Shown here: one piece after another, positions 1 through 10,929 of the stretch
Position numbering within the stretch: position 1 is the first letter of the stretch
Layout: every line of letters starts with the position of its first letter
Source of the DNA: Heliocidaris erythrogramma
Lineage: Eukaryota; Echinodermata; Echinoidea; Camarodonta; Echinometridae
Length of the DNA stretch: 64,000 nucleotides
Direction of reading: 5' to 3'
Assembly: GCA_025617745.1 (NCBI GenBank)
Contig: CM046856.1
Location: 39,740,888 to 39,804,887, forward strand
Made by a program: the position numbers and the translations under genes
Notes under the pieces: generated by a model
Told to the model about the DNA's origin: nothing
Databases searched by the model: none
What the model saw: the letters and a program-made list of their open reading frames with translations, nothing else

Positions 1-190
1 TGCAGGGGTCAACCGATCATCACCAAAATCTAATCGATTCTTTCCTGTCACTATCCGAACATTCCCTGAAATTTTGTTTAAATCCGTTCACCCGTTCTCT
101 AGTTATCTTGTACACAAACAAACAAACAAACACACATACGGAGCCCTTTACATAACCCTGCCGATTTTATCGGCGTGGGTAATAAGTTAC
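1..190. repeat. Dispersed repeat fragment with (CAAA)n stretch
   Basis: The segment carries a phrase of the type 'aaatccgttcacccgttct' followed by a CAAA microsatellite near 112-130. This style is common in the non-coding ends of invertebrate transposons (general recollection, no family assigned). Bases 30-53 recur as a perfect reverse complement at 3598-3621. The repeat probably continues beyond the left edge of the window. Confidence 0.4.
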
Positions 191-525
191 CATAATATTT
201 TACATGCATGTATTAAATAGTAGATTATGAGTTTATTACCAAATCACAATGATATATACATATTGGTAAAAATCACAATATCATCTTGGTAAAGGGAGCT
301 AACAAATAGCAGATGCTAATCGAGGTTAGCCCCGTAAAATTGATTACATAAATCAATAGCAAATTAATTGAAAATGTACATCACATATATCTTTTTTTTA
401 AATAACACATATACATTATTTACAATCAATAAAAGTACATGTAGTAATAAGAGTACAACAACAACAATAACGACAATAATAACAAATATCAAGTGAGCTT
501 AAAATAAATAAAATGAATGATAATT
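191..525. other. Non-coding sequence, probable LINE 3' flank
   Basis: AT-rich sequence with CAA/AAT microsatellite-like stretches near 455-490. It lies directly downstream (minus strand) of the reverse transcriptase ORF that stops at 526, so part of it is probably that LINE's 3' untranslated region. I see no gene in it. Confidence 0.35.
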
Positions 526-1855
526 CTAAAATTGATTTTCAAGTTGGTATTCTCCAATTAAGTATTCTTGTAATGCCCGTCCAAATCTTCTGCGACCGGT
601 TATATTCCTTAATTCTTTTGGCAAATTATTCCATATAACAGGTCCTGAATAAGAAATCGATTGTTTACCCAAATTCGTATTACTGATTGAAAAATTCAAA
701 TTAGATTTCTCTATGTTTCTTGTATGATAAGGGTGATCTAGTACTGAAAAATAATCAGATAAAGTATGAGGCAGACGGTTATACATTATATCATGCATAA
801 AAATACCAATCACATAGCGATATTCTTTGAAAATATCTAGCACTTTAAGATCATAAAATAAAGGAGCAGAGTGATATCTCGAACCTTTGAAAGCAATTAC
901 TCTGGCCATTCGTTTCTGAAGCATTAGGACAGGATTCAGAGTTGTCTTACATGTAGCACCCCAAACTTCTAATCCATACGTTATATGAGGTAAAATAAAA
1001 TAATTATATAACATGAGCATTATTTTTCTTGACACGAAGTGCCTTAATCTATACAATATTCCAATCTTTTTACTTAGTACATTGCATACATTATCAATGT
1101 GTTTCTTCCAGGTCAAATTTTTGTCTATAAGAATTCCAAGGAACGATGTTGACTCAACTGACTCTAAAATGGTTTCATTAATGAGCAATTGACCTGAAAT
1201 TGAGAAATGTCTTCGTCGATTTTTAAATAACATGTAATTAGTTTTTTTCGTATTTATTGTAAGTTTGTTCGAGTTGCACCAATCTGTAACAGATTTCAGG
1301 TTACGGTTAACTTCTGATAAATCAATATTACGTTCATCATGCTTAAATGTATGAAATAGATTAGAATCATCGGCAAATAATCGAAAATTGAAATAATTTG
1401 ATGAATTTGGTAGGTCATTAATATAGACAAGAAATAATGTCGGGCCTAACACCGAGCCCTGGGGGACGCCGCATGAAATAGATTTATAATCAGATTTTAC
1501 ACAGTCGTAAGTTACAAATTGTTGTCTGTTTGTTAAGTAATTCTTAAACCACTCTAACACTATTCCCCGAATTCCGTAATGCTCCAGTTTTTTTAAAAGA
1601 ATAGAGTGATTAATTGTATCGAAGGCCTTAGCAAAATCGATAAATACTCCTGCTGTCAAGCTCCCTGCATCAGTAGATTGAGTAATTTGATTGATCAAGT
1701 TTATAAGCGACAGTTTTGTACTATATCCTTGTCTAAATCCATACTGACGATTATATAATATTTCTTTTTTCTCTAAGAATTTCATCACTCGAATATTTAC
1801 AATTTTTTCAAACAATTTATCCACAACTGGTAAAATTGATATGGGCCTATATGAT
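526..1855 (-). CDS. LINE ORF2 fragment, reverse transcriptase (5' truncated)
   Basis: An uninterrupted minus-strand frame of 432 codons that encodes the palm and thumb of a non-LTR retrotransposon reverse transcriptase plus its C-terminal tail. Visible motifs counted from the first Met: FIDFAKAFD near 61-69 (first catalytic Asp), GVPQGSVLGP near 119-128, the catalytic FADD at 150-153, and the late block with HTRN and GPVIWNNLP typical of the CR1/L2/jockey group. Open frame continues upstream of that Met to about 1855 and reads the block YRPISILPVVDK, so 1824 is not a true start. The endonuclease and the N-terminal half of RT are missing because the 3' tail of another LINE begins at about 1856. 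The polypeptide is a remnant, but with no stop inside it is relatively young. Confidence 0.85.
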
Positions 1856-2250
1856 TTGATTTGATTTTATTCGTCAGGTATATTGCAATACAAACATAAC
1901 CAGGAACCATGACAGGATAGCCCATGAAAGCCGAAATGGCTTATTTCCAATGGGGTCCTTATACCTAAATAACTGATTAAAAAATACACTAAGAAAACAC
2001 ATTAGTACGGCTACAAGACTATCGTACACGTACGACAAGTAATAAGAATGTACTAAAGTAGCAAAATAAAACATAACATTTTTATAAAGTAGGCGAAGAT
2101 TACATAAATGTGAAAACAAGACTTACTCAACGGAAAAAAAACTATATACAAAAAATCATAATGAAACTATCGATAATAAACGTTGGTTACATAAGTCATA
2201 TAATATAGGAAAAAAACATCTGAGCTACAAAAAGGAGAGGAGAAATATAG

Positions 2251-3515
2251 TTAGGGGGTAGACATATTTTTCAGATGATGCTTCAATACCCTTTTAAAAT
2301 GTAAAAAATTCTTAACTGACTTAACATGATTTGGGAGGGAATTCCAGAAAAGAATACCGTTAAAATAAAAGGAATTTCCAATTTTACCTTTCCGCTTAGG
2401 CACTACGAAATTAAATTGACTATTTCTAGTGTCATGCCCATGAACACTTGAAGAGCGAGTAAAATTATTTGAAATATAGTGATCTGCATTAGAGTAAAAA
2501 ATCTTATGTACATGGTGAATTAAAAGTTGTTGTGATCTAAGGTTTACATGAAGAAGACCAGCTATTTCAAGTTCACTCTTCCCAATGTGTGTTCTTGGTG
2601 GTAAGTGATTGATAAATCTTACAATCTTATTTTGAATTATTTTTAACTTGTTTTGATCCACCTTGCCTAGACTGCAGTACCATGCCGCATTAGCATAATC
2701 AAATAAACATTGTATTAAGGAAAAACTTAAAATGCGTCTTGATTTTAAGTTCATGAAATTTTGATAACGATACAAGAATTTTAGACGAGCATTAGCTTTT
2801 TTGACAATACTGTCAACCAAACTTGAGCAAGAAAGATCACTAGCTATATTTAGTCCTAAATACTTCACAGAATCCTGTCTCTTAATGAGTTGATTGTTAT
2901 AACTTATATTGAAATCATCAGTATACTTCAGCCTACCCCGCGAACAAAACAAAATACTTTCGGTTTTACCAATATGTAAGCTAAGCTTATTTGCTGTCAT
3001 CCAATTAACACAGTTTGATAATTCTAAGCTAAGTTTTTCCCCGATCAGCTTAGGATCAGTACCAGAATATAGTAACACACTATCATCCGCATATAAAAGT
3101 AATTTACTGTCGTTGACACAAACACACATATCATTAATGTAGCACATGAAAAGAATAGGACCTAATATGCTCCCCTGGGGAACTCCGCATCTTATGGGCA
3201 TAGAATCGGAGAGTACATTTTGCAACGAGACAACTTGATGACGATTGGTCAAGTAAGACCTAAACCATTGCACACATGCAGAATTTAAACCCATTACTTC
3301 TAATTTACTTAACAGTATATTATGGTTAACGGTATCGTTAAGGTATCGGTATAGTTACCCGGCAAACTTTTGTCTCCCTTTTTAAATACAGGCACAACTC
3401 TCGCTATTTTTAATTTATCCGGGAAGATGCCCGTTGTGAATGATAGGTTTAATATATGCGCGAGTGGTTGGCAAACATAGTTCTGTGCATATACAGAACT
3501 ATGTTTGCCAGCCAC
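2251..3515 (-). pseudogene. LINE reverse transcriptase with internal deletion
   Basis: The downstream frame (2251-3294, 347 codons) has GVPQGSILGP at about 37-46, the catalytic YADD at 68-71, and the C-terminal block HDTRN/GILFWNSLP. The upstream frame (3309-3515) encodes the RT finger block PDKLKIARVVPVFKKGD followed by PGNY. Between them, near 3309-3360, the segment that should carry RPIS...AFD is missing: the sequence jumps from PGNY to TVNHNILLSKLE. The first catalytic Asp region is therefore deleted and the enzyme is dead. The deletion point lies in a short 'ggtatcg' repeat, which fits slippage or microhomology. Confidence 0.8.
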
Positions 3516-3536
3516 TCGCGCATATATTAAACCTAT
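3443..3536. repeat. Near-perfect 44-bp inverted repeat (hairpin), 6-nt loop
   Basis: Arms 3443-3486 and 3493-3536 are reverse complements with one mismatch, around the loop GCATAT. It sits exactly at the 5' truncation of the minus-strand LINE and repeats LINE coding sequence in inverted orientation. Confidence 0.95.
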
Positions 3537-3661
3537 TATGCCAAATCTGGAAGTCTTTATTGCGATAAAAAAGGAGAAAAATATAAAATATAAAATATAG
3601 TGACAGGAAAGAATCGATTAGGGAAAGAATGCAACTACTCGATCTGTAGCGCTGCTTAGGC

Positions 3662-3904
3662 GTGGGTCTGCCGCCTTTGACGGCCTTTCTAGTTAGAGAT
3701 GCGCTGGGCCCCATTGTAAGGGATGTTTCTAGGTTTGGGCATCACAGCCTAAGATCAGGGGGCGCATCTGCGACTGCTAATACCGGAATCAGTGACAGTT
3801 TGCTTAAGGGGCACGGCAGGTGGAAGACAGAGGTTGCAAAGGATGGTTACATAGAAGAAAGCCAAGATTAGCTTTATTCAGTCTCTCAGGCTTTGGGCCT
3901 TTAA
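3662..3904 (+). pseudogene. Tyrosine recombinase C-terminal fragment (DIRS/Ngaro-like)
   Basis: The plus-strand frame reads a recognisable tyrosine recombinase C-terminus: HSLRSGG (the HxxR of box II), then GHGRW, then AKDGYIEES carrying the nucleophilic Tyr. This matches the family signature of recombinases in DIRS-type and Ngaro retroelements and their domesticated relatives. A TAG at 3869-3871 interrupts the frame, and the next codons still read LYSVSQALGL before another stop. That matches the conserved end of these proteins, so the first stop is a nonsense mutation. The N-terminal part, including the first catalytic Arg, is absent. No reverse transcriptase of the DIRS type was found next to it. 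Confidence 0.75.
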
Positions 3905-4454
3905 GTTGTGTTAGTATAAATACAAGTCGGTGTGGTCAGAGTAAGTAATCTCTGGACCATTTATGTCAGTCAGCTCACTGTCTTTATTGTAGTTATATTC
4001 ACTGAAGGTGAAGTGGATGTTTTTGTTAACAATGTGATTTTATAGTATGATATCTTTTGTAAATTTATTGTTTTTGAAATGTAGTACATGAGTGATCTAA
4101 AGATTGGATCTTGAAACGGTAGCTGCTTGCTTTCGGGGCGGGAAATTGAAACTGATTTAATGTTCGTGGTTGGTGGATATGAGCTAGTGGTGTCTGCCAT
4201 GAGTTATAATGCATCGTCCAGACCTACGTTTTTTTCATCCTCCTCACGGTCCGGGTGAGTTTTTCGTAGCGGGCTTATAACGTGCCCATATCCAGGTTAT
4301 TGTAAGTATAGGTTTTTTCACTGTATGAAGTTTAAGTATGTGTCACGATTTATGTTCAAATCTATGTGAATGCCGAAATACACTGCTGGCTCTGACCGCA
4401 TACATGTGTGGTTGTGTATTTTGTATGTTGTGTATGGGTTTGATATTGTTACTT
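3905..4454. other. Non-coding, no clear feature
   Basis: May hold the terminal non-coding part of the recombinase-bearing element (the stretch near 4235-4310 has a GC-rich, transposon-end look). I see no supported gene here; the minus-strand 76-codon frame at 3970-4200 has no recognisable motif. Confidence 0.3.
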
Positions 4455-4935
4455 AGGGAAGAAGGAAATATACATATTAGGTGATTTCAATATAGACATA
4501 TTGCCTTCCCAAAATGAACAACGGTACGACTTTTTTACGATCTATTATCCTCACATGCATTATACCCTCTAATAAATAAACCAACTAGAATAGACGCTAC
4601 CTCCCCTACCTTAATCGACAACATATTCAAAAATGCACTAAACAAAAACTTAAACAATGACCTTATGCTCTCAGAAATATCAGACCATTTACCAATATTT
4701 TCATTATATTATGTATCCCGTTTTAGAAACAAGGATGGTGATAATGTATAGAAAATTGAATTCTGCTATATCGAATGCTTTCAAAATAGCCTAAGAAATG
4801 AAGAATGGACAGAGATCTATGAAATCAAAGACGCAGAACAAGCATATATGAATGCTTTAATCGCAAACTTTTATTTATCCAACTATAACAACAACATACC
4901 GTTAACCAACAATCAACCATCCCAGAAAAAAATAA
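4455..4935 (+). pseudogene. LINE endonuclease fragment, frameshifted
   Basis: Conceptual translation of the plus strand, switching frame around 4540-4600, reads ILGDFNIDIL, then INKPTRIDATSPTLIDNIF, then SEISDHLPIF, the hallmark motifs (GDFN and SDHLP) of the apurinic-like endonuclease of non-LTR retrotransposons. Frameshifts and a stop near 4749 show it is dead. The palindromic MITE at 4940 follows directly. The orientation is opposite to the LINEs at 526-3540. Confidence 0.7.
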
Positions 4936-4939
4936 GATA

Positions 4940-5260
4940 AAAATCGCTAAATTAATGGAGATCTGAAATTGGCAATAACCTCATTATGCTAATGAGATGC
5001 TGTGATGTAAATGTGCTATACTTTCCAACTGCCTTATTTAGATAACGTTGTAAAAATTCACTTTCCTTGAATATAATTATCTTAGAAAATATGATTTCTG
5101 TATTGTAGGTGGTGTTCATAAATTTATTCCTCACAAATTTTCATTGTTTAGCGGAAATCTGATAATTTTCTTATTTATTACCTATACAGAAAGAGTACAA
5201 AAACCTCATAGCATCTCCTTAGCATAATGAGTATCTTCCCAATTTCATTTAGCGATTTTA
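4940..5260. mobile_element. Palindromic MITE-like element
   Basis: The ends are inverted copies: the left arm starts aaaatcgctaaatt and continues through a 'cattatgctaatgagatgct' block near 4982-5002. The right arm carries the same blocks in reverse complement near 5210-5260. The arms are about 60 bp and imperfect. It holds no ORF with any recognisable product and lies beside a LINE endonuclease remnant. Confidence 0.6.
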
Positions 5261-7140
5261 GGTTTTTAAAATCTTCATAACTTTTTTTTATCCGTTTTTC
5301 CTCAAACTTTTTCTGCTTCTGTTAAAGTGCATACAAGTTTGGGGTTTTCATTTGTTTGTTGACTTACGTGAAAACTCGACAGTCTCCCCCTTGACCAGTC
5401 GACAGTTCGAAGTTAGAGAGAGCGCGAGGAGAAGAAGAAAATATGTCAAAGGGCAATGCATCATTAAATGTTCTTTCAAATCACACAAAATGAGCAAGTC
5501 GATCACAAAACGGTTCGAATCTCAAGGAAACTTCTCGTAGAAATAACTTTCGAAGTAAGTGTAACGTAGTACACAACATAAGCATTCACTGCGCGTTTTT
5601 TGTAACGACTACCTGAGGATTAATTCTGTAGATAAGGGTAAAATTCTCATTCAGGAAGATGACGGCTCATGTGTGCTGATGTTGATATAGTCAAAAGTAA
5701 TATTCATAAGACAGATTCGAAAGTCAAATATTGTCATAAGGATAAATCAGCATGTATTTCATTAACGGCTGACATATAAATGTATTAACTTCCTCCCTCG
5801 CATGCAAATAAATTAATAGTTATCAACATGAAGAAGATACTTTCTTGAAATCTAGCTTTTTTCCACTGAGGTTCACAGATGTCATTTGTAGTGCACAATT
5901 TGGCACAATGGAGATATGGCCGCAGGCAACACCGAATACACCCTTGAACTTCTAGAATAACCATTGATTATAGAATAAGATAAAAACATCTCTTCGGTCC
6001 AGATGGATAATTACTTCCTGATCAGTGCAACTCTACGAGCGAAGTGGTTTTCGATGTATCTCATTACTGGAACAAATATCGACTTTACCCTATCCAACCG
6101 TTTCCTTTCAGCTTCATAACCATGCGGTGACCAGAATTAGAAGACGGCTCCAGCTCGCTCACCTTGACAATGATTGAATTTAAGTCCCTCCCAAGCTCAA
6201 TATCGGGGACGGAAATGGGACAGGACGAGACAAATGGCATGCAACAGTAAGGACGAGATGTCCTCCTTCCGCAGATGGGTTTAAATGAAACTGAACGTTG
6301 ATGCTTCACAATCCACCTACCTCTTTATCACATCCAATGAAAATAGCCGCAGTTTAATGGAATACTGCACTTAAAGGAGCCAGTTTTTCGAATATGAACA
6401 TAACGTGTATGATTGTACATCTTTATATCAAATGCTTTTTTTTGGAGATACCAGAGTAACGGTCAGGTATAGCCTATAGAAAAATCCTCAATTGTATGCA
6501 GTTTTATGACTTAGTTTGATATTCAATTCTTTCTTGGCGAATATATTCCAGGTCAGGCATATGAATTTGGATTGCCATGAATTAAAATGGGTTGATCGAT
6601 TTATGAGCGTGCGCAATAGCAAAGCTGCGTTTAATTGGATAGAAATTATCGACGTCGTCTATGGTTAAATCACAGACCTTACTTGTAATTGGTCAATGCA
6701 CCATATATAATAACTGAGGGGTCCTCATTGCCTGAGTTTAACATCATCCTTTTGATTGGATAGAATATATATATATATACGTCATTTTTTCGTTGAATTG
6801 TACCTCGCATGTCATAGGACCAGGGACCACCTCCCTGATAGGACCATTCTTCATGTTCTTGATATTCGAATTGTGCTGCGTTTTCAAAGCACAAACAGGG
6901 TTCTCCTCAAAGCTCACCTTGATCAAAGATATTACGTGCAAGGGCTAATTATCACAATCATATAACTATCAAGACGCGGGGGAAATAATGATTTGTGACT
7001 TGTCAAAAGCAGTCTTAAAGGAGAAGTTTAGTAATAAATGTAATAATGATTTGTGAGCTACCTCTTTTGCCAAGCCCTCATTTTGAAAGAACATAATTAT
7101 AGCAAATGAGCAGGAGGCTTTTTACAGTTGCAAATTTTGG
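5261..7140. other. Non-coding sequence, no supported gene
   Basis: Nothing recognisable except a short (TA)n microsatellite at about 6764-6780. Small frames at 5352-5540, 6085-6309 and 6679-6965 have no motif, no conserved neighbour and overlap one another on both strands, so I do not call them genes. Confidence 0.4.
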
Positions 7141-7204
7141 CTTAGTCCCGTACTATCGGTGGGGCTAAACGAGGATTTAGCCCCACCGATAGTACGGAAC
7201 TAAG
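7141..7204. repeat. 29-bp inverted repeat hairpin
   Basis: Arms 7141-7169 and 7176-7204 are complementary with one mismatch around the loop CGAGGA. The tandem-duplication breakpoint lies inside the left arm at 7155, so the second duplicate keeps only the inner part of the hairpin. Confidence 0.9.
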
Positions 7205-7864
7205 CTTAGCCGACTTTTTGTTCACATTTTTTTTAACCAATTTGAAAGTCGGCTAACTCCATGATAGTACGGGACTATTTTAGCTCTGTAAAAGAAAATC
7301 AGGGTTAGCCCCACCAAAGGTAGGGCTAAATGTCAAAAGATGGGGATAAGCGCTCTGGCTAGGAAGATAGTACGGGACAAAAAACTGCCAATGAGAACAG
7401 CAAAAAATATGGTGCGGGGCTGACGGACCTAAGCGCTCAATAAGCAGGAATTATTATTATCATTATTATCATTATTACTGAAATGCTCTCGTATTTCAAA
7501 ATATATTTTATCCCTTGTACAGTTCAATTTCGACAATGTGCTTTGGTGTAGGCCTAATTTTTAATAAAAATTTCTCAATGGTGACTTCTTATTGCTGTAA
7601 TATATTTTGAGGTTACAAAACCTCATACTAAACCTTCGTTCCTATATACTACTTCTAGAAATGTTATTCCAAAATACAGTAATTTTATACCAATAATAAG
7701 CATAGGCTCTTTCGGACATCTGGCCGAGGAAGGCTAACGGTGACATATCTTGAAACTGATAAGCAGAAAGGGAATGGGGAGGCGGAATATACATGAGTTT
7801 CAAAAGGTAGCCCCAGTGTGCCTTAGACCGACTGTACATAATTCTGAGCCTTTTAGCTACGGAG

Positions 7865-8136
7865 ACAGTGGCGGATTTAGGGGGCACATACGGCCCGTGC
7901 CCCTTGAAATAAATGTGTATATTGTGCCCCCCCCCCCCCTAGAACTGAGAACCTTATTTTTTTATTTTTTTTTATTCTATTTTTTGGTGTTGCTTGTCAG
8001 AGAATTTGGAACAACAAAGAGAGCAAAAAATTACGATAACCCTTTTTTTTTTGCTTGTCAAAAAATTTGGGAAAATTCGATGAACTGAAATTTGCCCCAC
8101 CCCCCTTTTTAAATAAAATCATGGATCCGCCCCTGT
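7865..8136 (+). repeat. GGCGGATCC-family short element, copy 1
   Basis: It begins ACAGTGGCGGAT and ends with the complement ATCCGCCCCTGT, so it has short terminal inverted repeats. Inside are C-runs, T-runs and 'gcttgtcagagaattt'. Related sequence occurs at 10661-10929 (duplicate), 14330-14620, 18424-18640 and 62100-62348. It is non-coding and probably a small non-autonomous DNA transposon. Confidence 0.7.
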
Positions 8137-9655
8137 GCAGAGGGGGGGGGGGGGGTGGTACCCCGAAGTTGCCCTATGCTCAATACACCACTGGGTTAGT
8201 GAAAGGAAAATGAATATCAATCATGATGATCATTGTCAGCATGATGGAAACAGAAAATGACTGTGTGGAAAGTTTAATACCCATGCATTCTTGATGTGTA
8301 CTTTTATACCGATGAAAGGCAGAGAAAAGGATATTGCAGACTGAAGAAATGAAATGAGAATAGTTACAAAACTGTGTTTCCTGGTATAAATTGTCTTCAT
8401 CGTACCTTTGGAGTTTCTGATGCAACAGTACACGTTCTTGAGTGTCAAGTGTCAGAGTAATCATCAGATCATAGGCTTGTGTTGCCATTACATGAAAGCG
8501 GGAAATTACAAAAGCATGTCACCAAAGAATTAAGTACTAAACAAAGGAGGTATATGAATGACATATTTCTGATGATTTAATTCGTACGACTGATGAGCAA
8601 AGATTTGTACCCTGTTTTATTTTGAATACCAAGCTGTCATCATGCATCGTGACTGATATCGATTTCGTGCTCCAGTTTAAGGCATGGGCTTCCATTTTAA
8701 TAATAGTTGACCACGCGCAGGTATAAAAGTATATTATCTGCAAGGGCTTTATTACTATTTGACCATATTTGAACGGTATTTGGATAAACTATAAAATGGG
8801 CATCATCTGAAAGAGCAAGTTGGGTAGAAAGCTTGCAAGCTATCATCACAAAATAAAGTTGTTACGCCCTTTCTCAGTTCATAAATATTACACAGGCGGA
8901 TGGGAGGAGGGACACGAACAGGTGGTTCCCCCTCTCCCTTTCTAAAACCTAAGTGGCATACCCCAAGCACACAATCCCAGACATGATCACATCCTTTTCA
9001 TATTTTCGACCCAAACGGCACCTAACCTTTTTTTTCCTTACCAGAAAGGTTTCAGAATTATGCCCCCCCCCCCCTCCCTTTGGAAAACCTTTATAATGAT
9101 ACACCATTGAAAAAATACCTGCTACTCTCCTCTCGGTGGCATGCAAGGCTACAGAGGTGCCCCAGTCGACAATCGACTGTGTAATAAATTAATATCCGTA
9201 CTAATGTTTACTCTTGGTAAAGTTTACTATTTGCACGTATTATTGTTATATGGAATTGAAGGCAATCTTCGAAATAAGTCTATTTTAGTCACTACAACGT
9301 CAAAAGGGCAAAATACTGACCTCTCTTACAACTTCAATGGCTGTGCCTTCTTGTAAAATTTGTAAGGGTAACTAGATACTCAAAGTTCTTTGCCGATTAA
9401 AAATATATGAATTCGTGATGTTTGAGTCGGTTGGTGATTTCCTCACGATACGTACTTCTTTCTGACAATAGAACAGTTCTTTTGAGACTGAATAAGGTTT
9501 AATTTCCTGATTGGTACAATACACCTTGGAAATTAATGCCCATCGCCTGTAAAAAAAAGAAGACCTATAGGCACCACGACATTTTTGTTTATTTGTTTAT
9601 TTATTTATTTGTTCATTTTTATTATTTTTTTTTTTTGGAGGGGGGGGGGGGTAGG

Positions 9656-9950
9656 TTGAGGCGAGTTGGCTCAGTCGGTAACGTTTCTGCCTGTCGAACC
9701 AAAGATCGTGGGTTCGAATCCATCTCGGGTGGATGACTGATGCCTGCGTTGTGTGTTAACGTGCCCCTCCCTTGTTTCATAGACACAGGCTATGTTACAG
9801 TGGAAAACACTCCGTCCCTCGAATAAGAGTAGGGGGAAACCCCGGTGTAGTGGTACACCTGTATATCCCAATCAGTTATATCGGGAGGAGAGACCTAAGG
9901 GTTACAGTGATTCATTTCGCTTTTCCCCTCCCAGGCACAGGTGACGCCGA
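9656..9950 (+). mobile_element. tRNA-derived SINE, copy 1
   Basis: The head resembles a tRNA: box A TGGCTCAGTCGG at 9667-9678 and a perfect box B GGTTCGAATCC at 9711-9721, with CTGTCGA where an anticodon loop would lie. The cloverleaf does not close well (the acceptor stem is not convincing), so this is an RNA polymerase III promoter of a SINE and not a functional tRNA gene. A unique-looking body follows to the duplication junction. Confidence 0.75.
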
Positions 9951-10660
9951 ATCGGTGGGGCTAAACGAGGATTTAGCCCCACCGATAGTACGGAACTAAG
10001 CTTAGCCGACTTTTTGTTCACATTTTTTTTTACCAATTTGAAAGTCGGCTAACTCCATGATAGTACGGGACTATTTTAGCTCTGTAAAAGAAAATCAGGG
10101 TTAGCCCCACCAAAGGTAGGGCTAAATGTCAAAAGATGGGGATAAGCGCTCTGGCTAGGAAGATAGTACGGGACAAAAAACTGCCAATGAGAACAGCAAA
10201 AAATATGGTGCGGGGCTGACGGACCTAAGCGCTCAATAAGCAGGAATTATTATTATCATTATTATCATTATTACTGAAATGCTCTCGTATTTCAAAATAT
10301 ATTTTATCCCTTGTACAGTTCAATTTCGACAATGTGCTTTGGTGTAGGCCTAATTTTTAATAAAAATTTCTCAATGGTGACTTCTTATTGCTGTAATATA
10401 TTTTGAGGTTACAAAACCTCATACTAAACCTTCGTTCCTATATACTACTTCTAGAAATGTTATTCCAAAATACAGTAATTTCATACCAATAATAAGCATA
10501 GGCTCTTTCGGACATCTGGCCGAGGAAGGCTAACGGTGACATATTTTGAAACTGATAAGCAGAAAGGGAATGGGGAGGCGGAATATACATGAGTTTCAAA
10601 AGGTAGCCCCAGTGTGCCTTAGACCGACTGTACATAATTCTGAGCCTTTTAGCTACGGAG

Positions 10661-10929
10661 ACAGTGGCGGATTTAGGGGGCACATACGGCCCGTGCCCCT
10701 TGAAATAAATGTGTATATTGTGCCCCCCCCCCCTAGAACTGAGAACCTTATTTTTTTTTTTTTTTATTCTATTTTTTGGTGTTGCTTGTCAGAGAATTTG
10801 GAACAACAAAGAGAGCAAAAAATTACGATAACCCTTTTTTTTTTGCTTGTCAAAAAATTTGGGAAAATTCGATGAACTGAAATTTGCCCCACCCCCCTTT
10901 TTAAATAAAATCATGGATCCGCCCCTGTG
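10661..10929 (+). repeat. GGCGGATCC-family short element, copy 2
   Basis: Duplicate of the element at 7865-8136, carried along by the 2.8-kb tandem duplication, with altered C- and T-run lengths. Confidence 0.7.

Larger units (their letters stand above)
1856..3540 (-). mobile_element. LINE insertion (CR1/L2-like), 5' truncated with hairpin end
   Basis: A second LINE on the minus strand, unlike the first in sequence. Its 3' end abuts the first LINE's RT at about 1856 through a short ATTTG-type simple repeat, as expected for a LINE tail inserted into older LINE sequence. Its 5' end near 3486-3540 turns back on itself as an inverted duplication. The region 1870-2250 is its 3' untranslated part and holds no credible gene. 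Confidence 0.7.
7155..9950. repeat. Tandem duplication of 2.8 kb, copy 1
   Basis: Bases 7155-9950 recur almost identically at 9951-12750. Differences are confined to homopolymer lengths and a few substitutions, for example a T/C change near 7692/10483 and 'ccatctcgg' against 'ccaccccgg' in the SINE. The unit contains a hairpin, an ATT-rich SINE-like tail near 7448-7480, a GGCGGATCC-family element and a tRNA-derived SINE. No protein-coding gene is supported inside it. Confidence 0.95.

Noticed and set aside
9660..9733. Functional tRNA gene
   Set aside because: Boxes A and B are good but the acceptor and anticodon stems do not close; read as a SINE head.
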